Shown: piece after piece, positions 15,407-23,547 of the stretch | Numbering within the stretch: the first letter of the stretch is position 1 | Layout: every line of letters begins with the position of its first letter | From: Rhodocyclales bacterium | Lineage (GTDB): Bacteria > Pseudomonadota > Gammaproteobacteria > Burkholderiales > Rhodocyclaceae | Direction of reading: 5' to 3' | Assembly: GCA_026399415.1 (NCBI GenBank) | Contig: JAPLQZ010000223.1 | Span: 1-41,215, forward strand | Length of the DNA stretch: 41,215 bases | Translations under genes and position numbers: made by a program | Notes under the pieces: model-generated | The model's input: the letters and a program-made list of their open reading frames with translations, nothing else | Databases searched by the model: none | What the model was told of the DNA's origin: nothing

Positions 15407-15435
15407 ATTATGCGGTGGGCTTGCGGTTTGTGCAA
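15407..15435 (-). promoter_or_regulatory. Candidate sigma-70 promoter of the livGFKHM operon
   Basis: On the minus strand TTGCAC (15435-15430) and CATAAT (15412-15407) are separated by exactly 17 bp. The predicted transcript start is near 15400, about 40 bases before livG. It reads away from the small coiled-coil gene at 15534. Confidence 0.55.
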
Positions 15436-15533
15436 GCGACTGAGAAAACAAGTCTGCGGCAGACCACACTTGAACCCGTTCCGATACTCCGCCGTTGCGC
15501 TAAACTGGAACGCCACCTTAAGGAGGAATTGCC

Positions 15534-15812
15534 ATGATCCGACATGTCACCATCGCTCTGCTCGGCGCTGCTACCCTCACCCTTGCCGCCTCGCCGCTTT
15601 ACGCGGAAGGTCCGGGAGGCGACATGAAAGCCAAGAGGCAGGAAATGGAAGCAAAGCACGAACAGATGAAAAAGGAAATGCGTTCGATGGAGGACAAGCA
15701 GCGCCAGGAACAGCGCGACCTGGAAGACCGCATGCAAAAGGAGCGCAAGGCGCTGCATGAAAAACACGAGCAGGAACGCGATGCCCTGCGGCAAAAGATG
15801 GCACCCAAGTAA
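15534..15812 (+). CDS. Small exported coiled-coil protein, function unknown
   Basis: A 92-residue protein with a signal peptide (residues 1-24, ending PLYA) followed by a highly charged, Lys/Glu/Gln/Arg/Met-rich stretch that should form a single long alpha helix or coiled coil up to the C-terminus. A very strong Shine-Dalgarno (AAGGAGGAA) precedes the ATG, so it is probably well expressed. No cysteine or known domain is visible. Spy/CpxP-like periplasmic chaperones and metal-binding proteins are similarly helical, but the LTxxQ motifs of Spy/CpxP are absent. It is followed 18 bp later by another small exported protein and is divergent from livG. Confidence 0.75.
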   Translation: MIRHVTIALLGAATLTLAASPLYAEGPGGDMKAKRQEMEAKHEQMKKEMRSMEDKQRQEQRDLEDRMQKERKALHEKHEQERDALRQKMAPK

Positions 15813-15830
15813 GGATCGCAGGGTATCGCC

Positions 15831-16148
15831 ATGATGCCGGCCCGTGTGCTGTCCATCGTCTGCGTTGCGCTTGTGCTGGCCGGGGCGCGCACGACATTCG
15901 CCCAACCCGTCGTAGCGGGATCGACCGCGTTTTGCCTGTATGAGATTCCCGCGGAGGAAAGCGGCAAGCGACGCTGGATCAACCTCGGCATCGTCCAGTA
16001 TGTCGAAGCGGCCCGCACTGAGGTGAAAATCTCCTACGGCGGCGGGGCCTTTGGCAGTGGCTATGACGTCAGGATCCCGGTCACAAGCATGGATGAGGCC
16101 CTGACCACGCTGGAGAAAATGCGCAAGGCGGCCGCCGCCTGTCGCTGA
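15831..16148 (+). CDS. Small secreted protein with two cysteines, function unknown
   Basis: A 105-residue protein with a signal peptide (ending TTFAQ at about residue 25) and a compact mature part of about 80 residues. Cys35 near the mature N-terminus and Cys104 at the very C-terminus could form a disulfide closing the fold. I recognise no family. The middle (WINLGIVQYVEAARTEVKIS) looks like two beta strands, and the end (MDEALTTLEKMRKAAAACR) a helix. It probably shares a transcript with the coiled-coil gene upstream and converges with the UMF1-type MFS gene. Confidence 0.7.
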   Translation: MMPARVLSIVCVALVLAGARTTFAQPVVAGSTAFCLYEIPAEESGKRRWINLGIVQYVEAARTEVKISYGGGAFGSGYDVRIPVTSMDEALTTLEKMRKAAAACR

Positions 16149-16161
16149 CTGATCAAGCCGG

Positions 16162-17451
16162 TCAGTTTGTCACCGCAGCTTCGCGACCACGCTTTTCATC
16201 GATGCCTATCAGGAGAAACAGGCCGGCCACAAAATAAAGCCCGGTAACGGCCAGCGCCAGCCGGTGATTGCCGCCGGAAAGCCAGGTCGTCATGCCATAG
16301 GTCATGGGGCCGGCGATGGCGGCCAACTTCATGGCCAGGCCCCAGAGGCCGAAAAACTCGGCCCGCCGCTGCCGTGGCGCGAACAGGCCAACCAGGGCGC
16401 GCGAGGCCGACTGGCTGGAGCCGAGACACAATCCGGCGATATTGGCCGCCACCCAGAACTGCTCGCGACTGTCTGAACTCAGGGCGACAGCGGTCATCAA
16501 CAGCCAGCCCGCCAGGGTCAGTGCGATGGTTCGCACGTGGCCCAACCGGTCCTGCAGATAGCCGAAAGCGAACGCACCAACGGCAGCAGTGCCATTGACC
16601 ACGAAGAACAGCTTGATGTTGTCTTCCGCAGTGAAGCCGATGGCCTCCTGTGCATAGATGGCCGCCAGGGCGATGGCAGCGAAGACCCCGGATTGATAGA
16701 ACAGCAGGCAGACCATGAAGCGCGCCATGTCCGGAAAGCGCTTCGCCTCGCGGGCGGTGAGCAACAGCCGTTGCGCCAAGGCAGAAAACTCGGTGGCGAC
16801 CTCGGTCACTGGGCTCGCCTGCACACGCTCGCGCAGCAACATGAAAGTCGGCGCTGACGCCACGGCGAAAAAAGCGGCAGTAATCAGCATGGCGGCGGGA
16901 ACGAAGCTCTCGGCCTCTTCGCCGCGGCCCTTGGCGGCGACGATCCAGGCCAGGCAGAGGCCGAGGCAGGCCATGCCGCCCAGATAACCCCAGCTCCAGC
17001 CCCAGCCGGAAACCTTGCCGAGATCCTCTTCGCCCGCCAATTCGGGCAGGAAGGCCGCGATGATGTTTTCGCTGCTGCCGAAAAAGAAGCTGGCTATCAC
17101 CACCAGGGTCATGGCCAACAGGACGTCGCCGGGGCCGACCCAAAACAGAGCGGCAGTGCCCGCCACGCAGCCGGCCGTGGCCACGGCCAGCAACTTCTTC
17201 TTGGCGCCATGGCGGTCGGCGTAGGCCCCGACGCTGGCAGCTGTCAGCATGATGCCCAGACTCGCGAGGGCCTGCGTCGTGGTCCAGGCCAGCGTCGCCC
17301 AGGGTGCGCCGCCGGCCACCACGGCGACGAAATAGGCGTTGAAAATGGCCGTCACCACGGTTGTGGTGTAGGCCGAGTTGGCGAAGTCATACATCGCCCA
17401 GGCCCACACCTCACGCACCTTGACGCCGTCGGCGAGAATCTTCCGGCTCAT
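16162..17451 (-). CDS. UMF1/Atg22-like MFS transporter
   Basis: A 429-residue membrane protein. The start at 17451 overlaps the upstream stop by four bases (ATGA) and gives the family N-terminus with WAMYDFANSAYTTTVVTAIF, the hallmark of the UMF1 branch of the major facilitator superfamily. YADRHGAKKKLL is the loop-2/3 motif. Substrates of bacterial UMF1 proteins are mostly unknown; yeast Atg22 exports amino acids from the vacuole. As last gene of the lipid-processing cluster and coupled to the acyltransferase fusion gene, it may move a product of that pathway, but this is only inferred from position. Confidence 0.87.
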   Translation of the reverse strand: MSRKILADGVKVREVWAWAMYDFANSAYTTTVVTAIFNAYFVAVVAGGAPWATLAWTTTQALASLGIMLTAASVGAYADRHGAKKKLLAVATAGCVAGTAALFWVGPGDVLLAMTLVVIASFFFGSSENIIAAFLPELAGEEDLGKVSGWGWSWGYLGGMACLGLCLAWIVAAKGRGEEAESFVPAAMLITAAFFAVASAPTFMLLRERVQASPVTEVATEFSALAQRLLLTAREAKRFPDMARFMVCLLFYQSGVFAAIALAAIYAQEAIGFTAEDNIKLFFVVNGTAAVGAFAFGYLQDRLGHVRTIALTLAGWLLMTAVALSSDSREQFWVAANIAGLCLGSSQSASRALVGLFAPRQRRAEFFGLWGLAMKLAAIAGPMTYGMTTWLSGGNHRLALAVTGLYFVAGLFLLIGIDEKRGREAAVTN

Positions 17452-20339
17452 GGCGCGCGCCTTTCCAGATCGGGTTCGCCACAATGCTTCAGGATTTCCC
17501 GCCGCGTCGCATCGCGCATCTGCAGTGCCGCCTGCCAGCCATCGCCGGCCGCGACAATGGGCGCACAGACGGTGACGCGGACCACACCGCGCCTTGGCAG
17601 CCAGGATTCGTCGCGCAGGATGTCGCGGGTCCCGGCGAGGGCCACCGGCGTCACCGCCAGTCCATTCTGGATCGCGATCTGGAAAGCTCCCAGTCGGAAC
17701 GGCCGCAAGCCCGGCTGACGGGTGAAGGTGCCCTCGGCGAAGAAGAACAAGGGTTGCCGGCCGGCTACCTCCGCCAGGCGACGCACATCATCTACTCCCT
17801 GCCGCGCATCGAAACGCTCCACGAATATGGCGCCCAGGCGGCGCAGCAACGGACCGGCAAGCGGATGCGCGGCAAGTTCCTGCTTGGCGACGAAGGTGAC
17901 GGGCATCGGCAGCGCTGCCGCCAGCACAATCCCGTCGACATAGCTGGCGTGGTTGGCGACGAACACCCCGGACGTGATTGACATCCGCTCCAGCCCTTCA
18001 ACGCACAAGCGGATGCCGCACAAGCGCATGCAGCTTCGCGCTATTGCACCGGCAAAGCGCCAGCGCAGCGCTATGCCCGACAGCAGCAGGATGCCCGCCG
18101 CCGCAGGCAGTGCCAGCAGGCCATACACGCACCAGGCGTAAGTACCGTAAAGCAGTTCGCCAGCGCGGCGCAGGCCGGCATGCGCGCTCTGCCAGAAGCC
18201 GGCCACACCAAGCCGCGCCACTTGCAGCCAGAGCGAGCGGCCGCCCGTGCGAAATCCCTCACCAAGATAGATGTCTCGCGTCGCTGCACGTCGAATCTTG
18301 CCGCTGGAGGTCTTCAGCACCGCGTGAGGCGGCGCCAGCACCACGTCGTCGGGCGGCGTGCCGAGCAGGTCAACGGCCATGGCATTGATGCGGCGCATCA
18401 GTTCCTGCCGCACCGCGGCGTCCGTCTCGCGACTTTCCGCCACCACCACCAGCTTCTCGGTGCCCTGCCCCGCTACCGTCACGCCAAACACCGCGACGCA
18501 GCCGCGGCGTACGCCGAGAATCGCGCCGACAGCTTCCTCCAGTTCATAGGGATAGAGATTGCGTCCGCCGCGAATGATGGTGTCCTTGATGCGCCCGGTG
18601 ATGACGATGTCACCTTCGGCCAGATAGGCGAGATCGCCCGAGTCGAGCCAGTCGTCGCGGATCAACTTGCGGCTCGCTTCCTCATTGCGATAGTAGCCAC
18701 GCGTCGTCGACGGACCGCGGAACTCGAGCCGGCCGACGCGGCGCGACGGTAGTTCGACTCCGGCATCATCGACGATGCGCACCTCGTGGCCCGGCAGGGG
18801 CCGGCCGCAGGCCACCAGCGGCAACGCCTGGTCATCGTCGGCCACGACCGGCAGGGCGAAGCCCTCGGCCAGCGCCTCGCGCTGCACGTGGTCGATCCGC
18901 GGGCCACGCCCCGGTGGCGACACGGCCAGGCCGACCGAGCATTCAGCCAGACCATAGACCGGCGCGAGCGCTTCGACGCGAAAGCCGTAAGGTTTGAATG
19001 CAGCCGCAAAACGGGTCAGCGTCTCGGCGGCCACGGGCTCGGCGCCGTTGGCCGCATAGCGCCAGGAGCTCAGGTCGAGGCCTTGCAGCCGGACCGGATC
19101 GAGGTGCCGCAGGCAGAGTTCGAAAGCGAAATTGGGCGCCGCGGTGACCGTGCCGCGATGCTGATGGATGGCCCAGAGCCAGCGTTCGGGGCGCGCCAGA
19201 AAATCCAGCGGCGACATCAGTACCAGCGGGCAGGCATGGTAGAGACTGCCCAGCCAGGCGCCGATCAGGCCCATGTCGTGGTAAAGCGGTAGCCAACTGA
19301 CCACGACATCGGATGGTTTCAATCCGACGGCCTGACCCCAGGCGCGGATGTTGGCCAGCAGGTTGCCGTGGTCGAGCGTCACACCTTTGGGATTGCCGGT
19401 GGAACCGGAGGTGTATTGCAGCAGTGCGATGTCAGTAGCACGACCGCAATGATCATCCGCGAGCACTTGGGGCCTTCCCGACTCGCGCAGTTCATCTGGC
19501 GTCGTCACCTCGCGCAGGCTCGGCACCAGCCCGGAGAGAATTCGCGCCACCAGCCGCGCGGCGTCAAAGGTAATCAGCGCGGCGGCTTCGCAGTTCTGCA
19601 GGATGCCGGCCTGACGGCGCAGATGGTCCTCGATCTGGCCCGGCCGCGTCGGCGGATAGATCGGCACCGGCACCGCACCCGCCAGCAGGATGCCGTAAAA
19701 GCTGTGGAAGAACTCCAGCCCGGTCGGCAGCATCAGGGCGACGCACTGGCCGGGTGCGATGCCGCTGCGGCGCAAGCCGGCGGCGACCTCCCTCGCGGTC
19801 GCCAGCAGTTGCCCGTAGCTTAGCGTGTCGGTCTCGGTGGCACTGCGCTGGAACAGGACATGCGAACGATCGGGATGACACCGCCCATGCCATTGCAATA
19901 CCTCGACCAAAGTGGCGGCGCTGTCCGGATTGCCCTCCTCCACTTCGTCGGGAGCAAGCCATGACGCTTGATCGCTGGTGTCTTTAGCCGTAGCCGGCGC
20001 ACCGGCCGCCACGGCCTTGAGCAAGTCACGCGGCGTTTCGGCCGAGCCCAGCACCTCGTCGCTGATGCGGACGCCAAACGCCTGTTCGATGCGCACCAGC
20101 AGTTCCACCCGGGCCAGGCTGTCGAGCCCGAGGTCCTTGTCGAGCAGGCTGTTCATCGTCGCCTTCGCCGGCGAGCCGGGCCGCACTTCGGCGGCAAGTG
20201 CGTCGATGATTGCCAGCAGGCGCATCACCCGATCGGCGGGAACATCCTCCACTACTTCAATCGCCGTATCGCCAGCGCCGACTATTGCAGGACGCCTAAC
20301 AGCCCTTCCACTCCGGCTTGCGCTTCTGCATGAAGGCAT
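17448..20339 (-). CDS. ACP-adenylation-PlsC fusion (acyl-ACP synthetase/1-acyltransferase)
   Basis: Up to 963 residues with three enzyme modules. Residues about 38-110 are an acyl carrier domain with the phosphopantetheine serine Ser74 in DLGLDSL. Residues about 140-700 are an adenylate-forming enzyme with TSGSTGNPKG (310-319), GYYRNEEAS, DSGDLAYL and the late GKIRR block, close to the fatty acyl-AMP ligase type. Residues about 770-963 are a PlsC/LPLAT acyltransferase with NHASYVD (796-802) and EGT (869-871), after two hydrophobic segments near 730-765. The protein could activate a fatty acid, load it on its own carrier and pass it to a lysolipid. The start is uncertain: 20339 overlaps the preceding gene by 44 bp, while an ATG at 20225 would still keep the carrier domain. 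Confidence 0.87.
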   Translation of the reverse strand: MPSCRSASRSGRAVRRPAIVGAGDTAIEVVEDVPADRVMRLLAIIDALAAEVRPGSPAKATMNSLLDKDLGLDSLARVELLVRIEQAFGVRISDEVLGSAETPRDLLKAVAAGAPATAKDTSDQASWLAPDEVEEGNPDSAATLVEVLQWHGRCHPDRSHVLFQRSATETDTLSYGQLLATAREVAAGLRRSGIAPGQCVALMLPTGLEFFHSFYGILLAGAVPVPIYPPTRPGQIEDHLRRQAGILQNCEAAALITFDAARLVARILSGLVPSLREVTTPDELRESGRPQVLADDHCGRATDIALLQYTSGSTGNPKGVTLDHGNLLANIRAWGQAVGLKPSDVVVSWLPLYHDMGLIGAWLGSLYHACPLVLMSPLDFLARPERWLWAIHQHRGTVTAAPNFAFELCLRHLDPVRLQGLDLSSWRYAANGAEPVAAETLTRFAAAFKPYGFRVEALAPVYGLAECSVGLAVSPPGRGPRIDHVQREALAEGFALPVVADDDQALPLVACGRPLPGHEVRIVDDAGVELPSRRVGRLEFRGPSTTRGYYRNEEASRKLIRDDWLDSGDLAYLAEGDIVITGRIKDTIIRGGRNLYPYELEEAVGAILGVRRGCVAVFGVTVAGQGTEKLVVVAESRETDAAVRQELMRRINAMAVDLLGTPPDDVVLAPPHAVLKTSSGKIRRAATRDIYLGEGFRTGGRSLWLQVARLGVAGFWQSAHAGLRRAGELLYGTYAWCVYGLLALPAAAGILLLSGIALRWRFAGAIARSCMRLCGIRLCVEGLERMSITSGVFVANHASYVDGIVLAAALPMPVTFVAKQELAAHPLAGPLLRRLGAIFVERFDARQGVDDVRRLAEVAGRQPLFFFAEGTFTRQPGLRPFRLGAFQIAIQNGLAVTPVALAGTRDILRDESWLPRRGVVRVTVCAPIVAAGDGWQAALQMRDATRREILKHCGEPDLERRAP

Positions 20340-21093
20340 CGATGCCTTCCGCTGCGTCCTCGGCCATCATGTTGCAGGCCATGGTTTCCGACGCCAGCTG
20401 GTAGGCGCCGTCGAGGCCCATTTCGAGCTGCTTGTAGAACATCTGCTTGCCCATGGCCAGGGCCACCGGGGACTTGCCGCAGATCGAATCGGTAAGCTTC
20501 TTCACTTCGGCATCGAGTTGTTCCAGCGGCACCACGCGATTGACCAGACCGCGTCGCCGCGCTTCGGCGGCATCGATGAATTCGCCGGTCAGCAGCATTT
20601 CCATCGCCTGCTTGCGACCCATGGCGCGCCCCAGCGCCACCGAGGGCGTGGAGCAAAAAAGCCCAAGGTTGACGCCTGATACCGCAAACTTCGCGCCCTC
20701 CGCCGCCACCGCCAGGTCGCACATCGCGACCAGTTGGCAACCGGCTGCCGTGGCGATGCCGTGAATCCGGGCAATGACCGGCTGCGGCATTTCGACGAGG
20801 GTCATCATCACCTTGCCGCACTGCTTGAAGAGCTTCTGCTGGTAGGCCTTGCTCGGGTTGGCACGCATCTGCTTCAGGTCGTGGCCGGAGCAGAAAGCTT
20901 TGCCGGCGCCGGCGATGACCACGGCGCGAACCGCCTTGTCCGCCGCGATGGCATTCAGCGTCGTCTGCAGTTCGGTCAGTAGTTCCTCGGACAGCGAGTT
21001 GAACTGCGTCGGGCGGTTGAGCGTCAGCGTGGCGACGCCTTCCCTGTCCTCGCGCATCAGGATGGGCAATGTGGCTTGGTCGGGTGCGTTCAT
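20296..21093 (-). CDS. Enoyl-CoA hydratase/isomerase family protein
   Basis: A 265-residue crotonase-fold protein. The start at 21093 has a good Shine-Dalgarno (TAGGAGA). The oxyanion-hole blocks are AFCSGHDLKQM and the region AAGCQLVAMCDLAVAA. The segment VSGVNLGLFCSTPSVALGRAMG resembles the ECHDC3-like subgroup, in which the usual catalytic glutamates are replaced, so it may not be a classical beta-oxidation hydratase. It lies 29 bp downstream of the acylase gene and upstream of the acyltransferase fusion, with which it may overlap. Confidence 0.87.
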   Translation of the reverse strand: MNAPDQATLPILMREDREGVATLTLNRPTQFNSLSEELLTELQTTLNAIAADKAVRAVVIAGAGKAFCSGHDLKQMRANPSKAYQQKLFKQCGKVMMTLVEMPQPVIARIHGIATAAGCQLVAMCDLAVAAEGAKFAVSGVNLGLFCSTPSVALGRAMGRKQAMEMLLTGEFIDAAEARRRGLVNRVVPLEQLDAEVKKLTDSICGKSPVALAMGKQMFYKQLEMGLDGAYQLASETMACNMMAEDAAEGIDAFMQKRKPEWKGC

Positions 21094-21122
21094 GGTATGT
21101 CTCCTAACGGTGATCGATGGGC

Positions 21123-23540
21123 TCATTGTGCCGCAGCGCGGCCTTGCAGTACCAATATCCGGTTTCCCTTGCCCCACAACGGCAGGTCGCGCACGGCAGT
21201 CCATGGCTCGACGAAGCCGCGATACTCGGGTGCCAGTACCAGCCCGGACTGGCCGCTGGAATGCATCACGCTGGATCGGGTGGCGTCGCCCAGATCGTAG
21301 ATGGCGCGCAGGCTGGCAGCGTGTTCGTTGAGATAGGGTTCGTCGCCCTTGAGATGATAACGGGCGACGTTGACGGTGTAGTTGTCGCCGCCGGTCGCGG
21401 TGCGCAGTTCGAACCAGGGCGCCAGCGCCTTGACCCTGGAGAACGGCCGATGCTCGGAGCGTGCCTGATGCACCGCGCCCCATTGCCAGCGCGCGATGTC
21501 CGGGCCAAGCCGCTGCTGCAGCTCGTCGAGGGCACGGTCCAGCGAGCGGCTGACAAGTTGTTCGCAGGTTTCTGCCGCCGGCGTGGTCTTGTCGTCGCAC
21601 CACCAGGCGTCGTTTCTCTCCAGAACACCTTCCAGCGCGGCACGAAAATCACTGCGCCCCACCTGTCGCAGATACGCTTCATCGCCGCCCATTTCGTCGG
21701 CGAATATGGCTCTCGCAAGCTCTCTCGCCCAGGCAGCGAAAATCAGCGGCGCGGCATCGGCAACGCGCATTTCGCCATCGAAGGCCGCCAGCCGCTGCAG
21801 CGCCGCGCCGCCCAGTGCATGCGTCGGCTTGGCCTGCCGCAAGAAAGGCAACAGGCGCTGCGCCGCCAGCGACATCACATCCGTCTGGATCTGCCGCAGG
21901 CTCTCCTTGTCGTGCTTCGGCCGCGCCTTGAGCAGAACTTCGATGCGCTGCTGTCGATACGGCACCGCCCATTCGCTGGTAATGAAATATGGATAGTCGG
22001 CGCTGGCGATACGGTGATTTGCGGTGGCAATCCAGCCGCGCGGCGGGTTGATCTCGCGCGGCGTCTTGCCCGCATCGAGAAAGCCGGCCCAGTCGTAGCG
22101 CGCTTCCCAACCCGGCGCCGGTGCGAGGCCGTGCAGGTCGTTGTCGGCGCGACGCAGCGGCACGCGGCCGGCGGCGATGAAGCCGATGCCGCCGTCAACA
22201 TCGGCCACCACCATGTTCTGCATCGGCGCCTTGTACTTTTCCGCCGCCGTGATGAATTCCGCCACCGATCCGGCGCCACTGATCGCCAATCCGGCATCGA
22301 TACTGCCGGCGTCGGCGTCGAGCGCGGTCCAGCGCAGCGCCAGCGCGTAGGCTGGAGCCGCCGCATTTCCGGTGAGACCGGAAACAACCGCCGTGCCTGC
22401 ATCCGAAATCACTGGTCCGTGACGCGTGGCACGCACCGTCAGCTTGACGTCGTCCTGCCCCTTGACACGTATGGTTTCGCTGAAGGACTGGAACGCCGCC
22501 CAGCCGTCCGGCGTGCGATAACGCGACGCGTCGTCCGCCTTGATCTGTTCCAGATAGACGTCCTGCACATCGGGGTTGGTGTTGGTGAAGCCCCAGGCGA
22601 TGCGCTCGTTCTGCCCCAGCACGACCATCGGCAAGCCAGGCATGGTCGCTCCCGCCACCTTGAGGCCCGGCGCTTCTAGCCGGGCGAAATACCACAGCGC
22701 GGGCGCCGTCAGCTTGAGATGCGGATCGTTGGCCAGCAGCGGCTTGCCCGATACGGTATGCGAGCCGGCAACCACCCAGTTGTTCGAACCAACGCCCTCG
22801 ACGCCGGATTCGGGCGCATCGAGCAGCGCCTGTTTGCCAAGGTCGCCGCTGACCTTCAGCTCCCGATACAGCGCCGCGTAGTCTCGCGCCGGCAGCGGCT
22901 TCTCGCCCGGATAAGGCGGCAGCAACTGGTCGATGCGTGCCACTGGCATAGTCAGGGCCATGCGCATGCGCAACAGCTCGTTGGTCCAATTGCCGCCCAG
23001 GTCCCAGGCCATCATGATGGCCCAGGCCAGCGTGTCTTCCGGCGTCCAGGGTTCGGGATGGAGACCGAGGATGAGGAACTCGGGGGGCCGCGCCCGCATA
23101 TGGCCGGCGAAGGCATTGATGCCGGCGGTATAGGCCAGCACCGCGGCGCGTGCATCGGCACCCAGTTTCTCCCATTGCGCCGCAGCCGCACGGCGCACGC
23201 CGAGCGCACGCAGAAACTTGTCATTGTCCAGCGCACCGGGACCGAAGGCCTCGGACAGCCGCCCGGCGCCGATGCGGCGATGCGTTTCGAGCTGCCACAG
23301 TCGATCCTGCGCATGGACGAAACCCAGACCGAACAAAACCGCATCGCGATTCGCGCCGCGCACGGTCGGAATGCCAGCGTCGTCGCGTTCGATGCTGACC
23401 TCTCCGGCGAGGCCAGCCACTTCAATCCGCCCTTCGGTTACAGGCGCGACGACGCGCCACCAGATCACCATGACAATCACCGCCAGACCCAGCAGGGCCA
23501 GCACTACTCCGGCAATGCGCGGCAGCCAGGTTTTCATCAT
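21123..23540 (-). CDS. Penicillin/AHL acylase-family N-terminal nucleophile hydrolase
   Basis: An 805-residue precursor. The N-terminal hydrophobic helix (residues 9-28) acts as signal or anchor, placing the enzyme in the periplasm. The alpha part contains GIPTVRGANRDAVLFGLGFVHAQDR, highly conserved in this family. The self-cleavage site and nucleophile of the beta chain is Ser252 in GSNNWVVAG, followed by LLANDPHL. Members remove acyl chains from penicillins, N-acyl homoserine lactones or other N-acyl amides. The neighbours here point to a long-chain acyl substrate rather than an antibiotic, but substrate cannot be read from sequence. It lies 7 bp after an acyl-CoA synthetase gene that could use the freed fatty acid. 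Confidence 0.9.
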   Translation of the reverse strand: MMKTWLPRIAGVVLALLGLAVIVMVIWWRVVAPVTEGRIEVAGLAGEVSIERDDAGIPTVRGANRDAVLFGLGFVHAQDRLWQLETHRRIGAGRLSEAFGPGALDNDKFLRALGVRRAAAAQWEKLGADARAAVLAYTAGINAFAGHMRARPPEFLILGLHPEPWTPEDTLAWAIMMAWDLGGNWTNELLRMRMALTMPVARIDQLLPPYPGEKPLPARDYAALYRELKVSGDLGKQALLDAPESGVEGVGSNNWVVAGSHTVSGKPLLANDPHLKLTAPALWYFARLEAPGLKVAGATMPGLPMVVLGQNERIAWGFTNTNPDVQDVYLEQIKADDASRYRTPDGWAAFQSFSETIRVKGQDDVKLTVRATRHGPVISDAGTAVVSGLTGNAAAPAYALALRWTALDADAGSIDAGLAISGAGSVAEFITAAEKYKAPMQNMVVADVDGGIGFIAAGRVPLRRADNDLHGLAPAPGWEARYDWAGFLDAGKTPREINPPRGWIATANHRIASADYPYFITSEWAVPYRQQRIEVLLKARPKHDKESLRQIQTDVMSLAAQRLLPFLRQAKPTHALGGAALQRLAAFDGEMRVADAAPLIFAAWARELARAIFADEMGGDEAYLRQVGRSDFRAALEGVLERNDAWWCDDKTTPAAETCEQLVSRSLDRALDELQQRLGPDIARWQWGAVHQARSEHRPFSRVKALAPWFELRTATGGDNYTVNVARYHLKGDEPYLNEHAASLRAIYDLGDATRSSVMHSSGQSGLVLAPEYRGFVEPWTAVRDLPLWGKGNRILVLQGRAAAQ

Positions 23541-23547
23541 CTACCGC

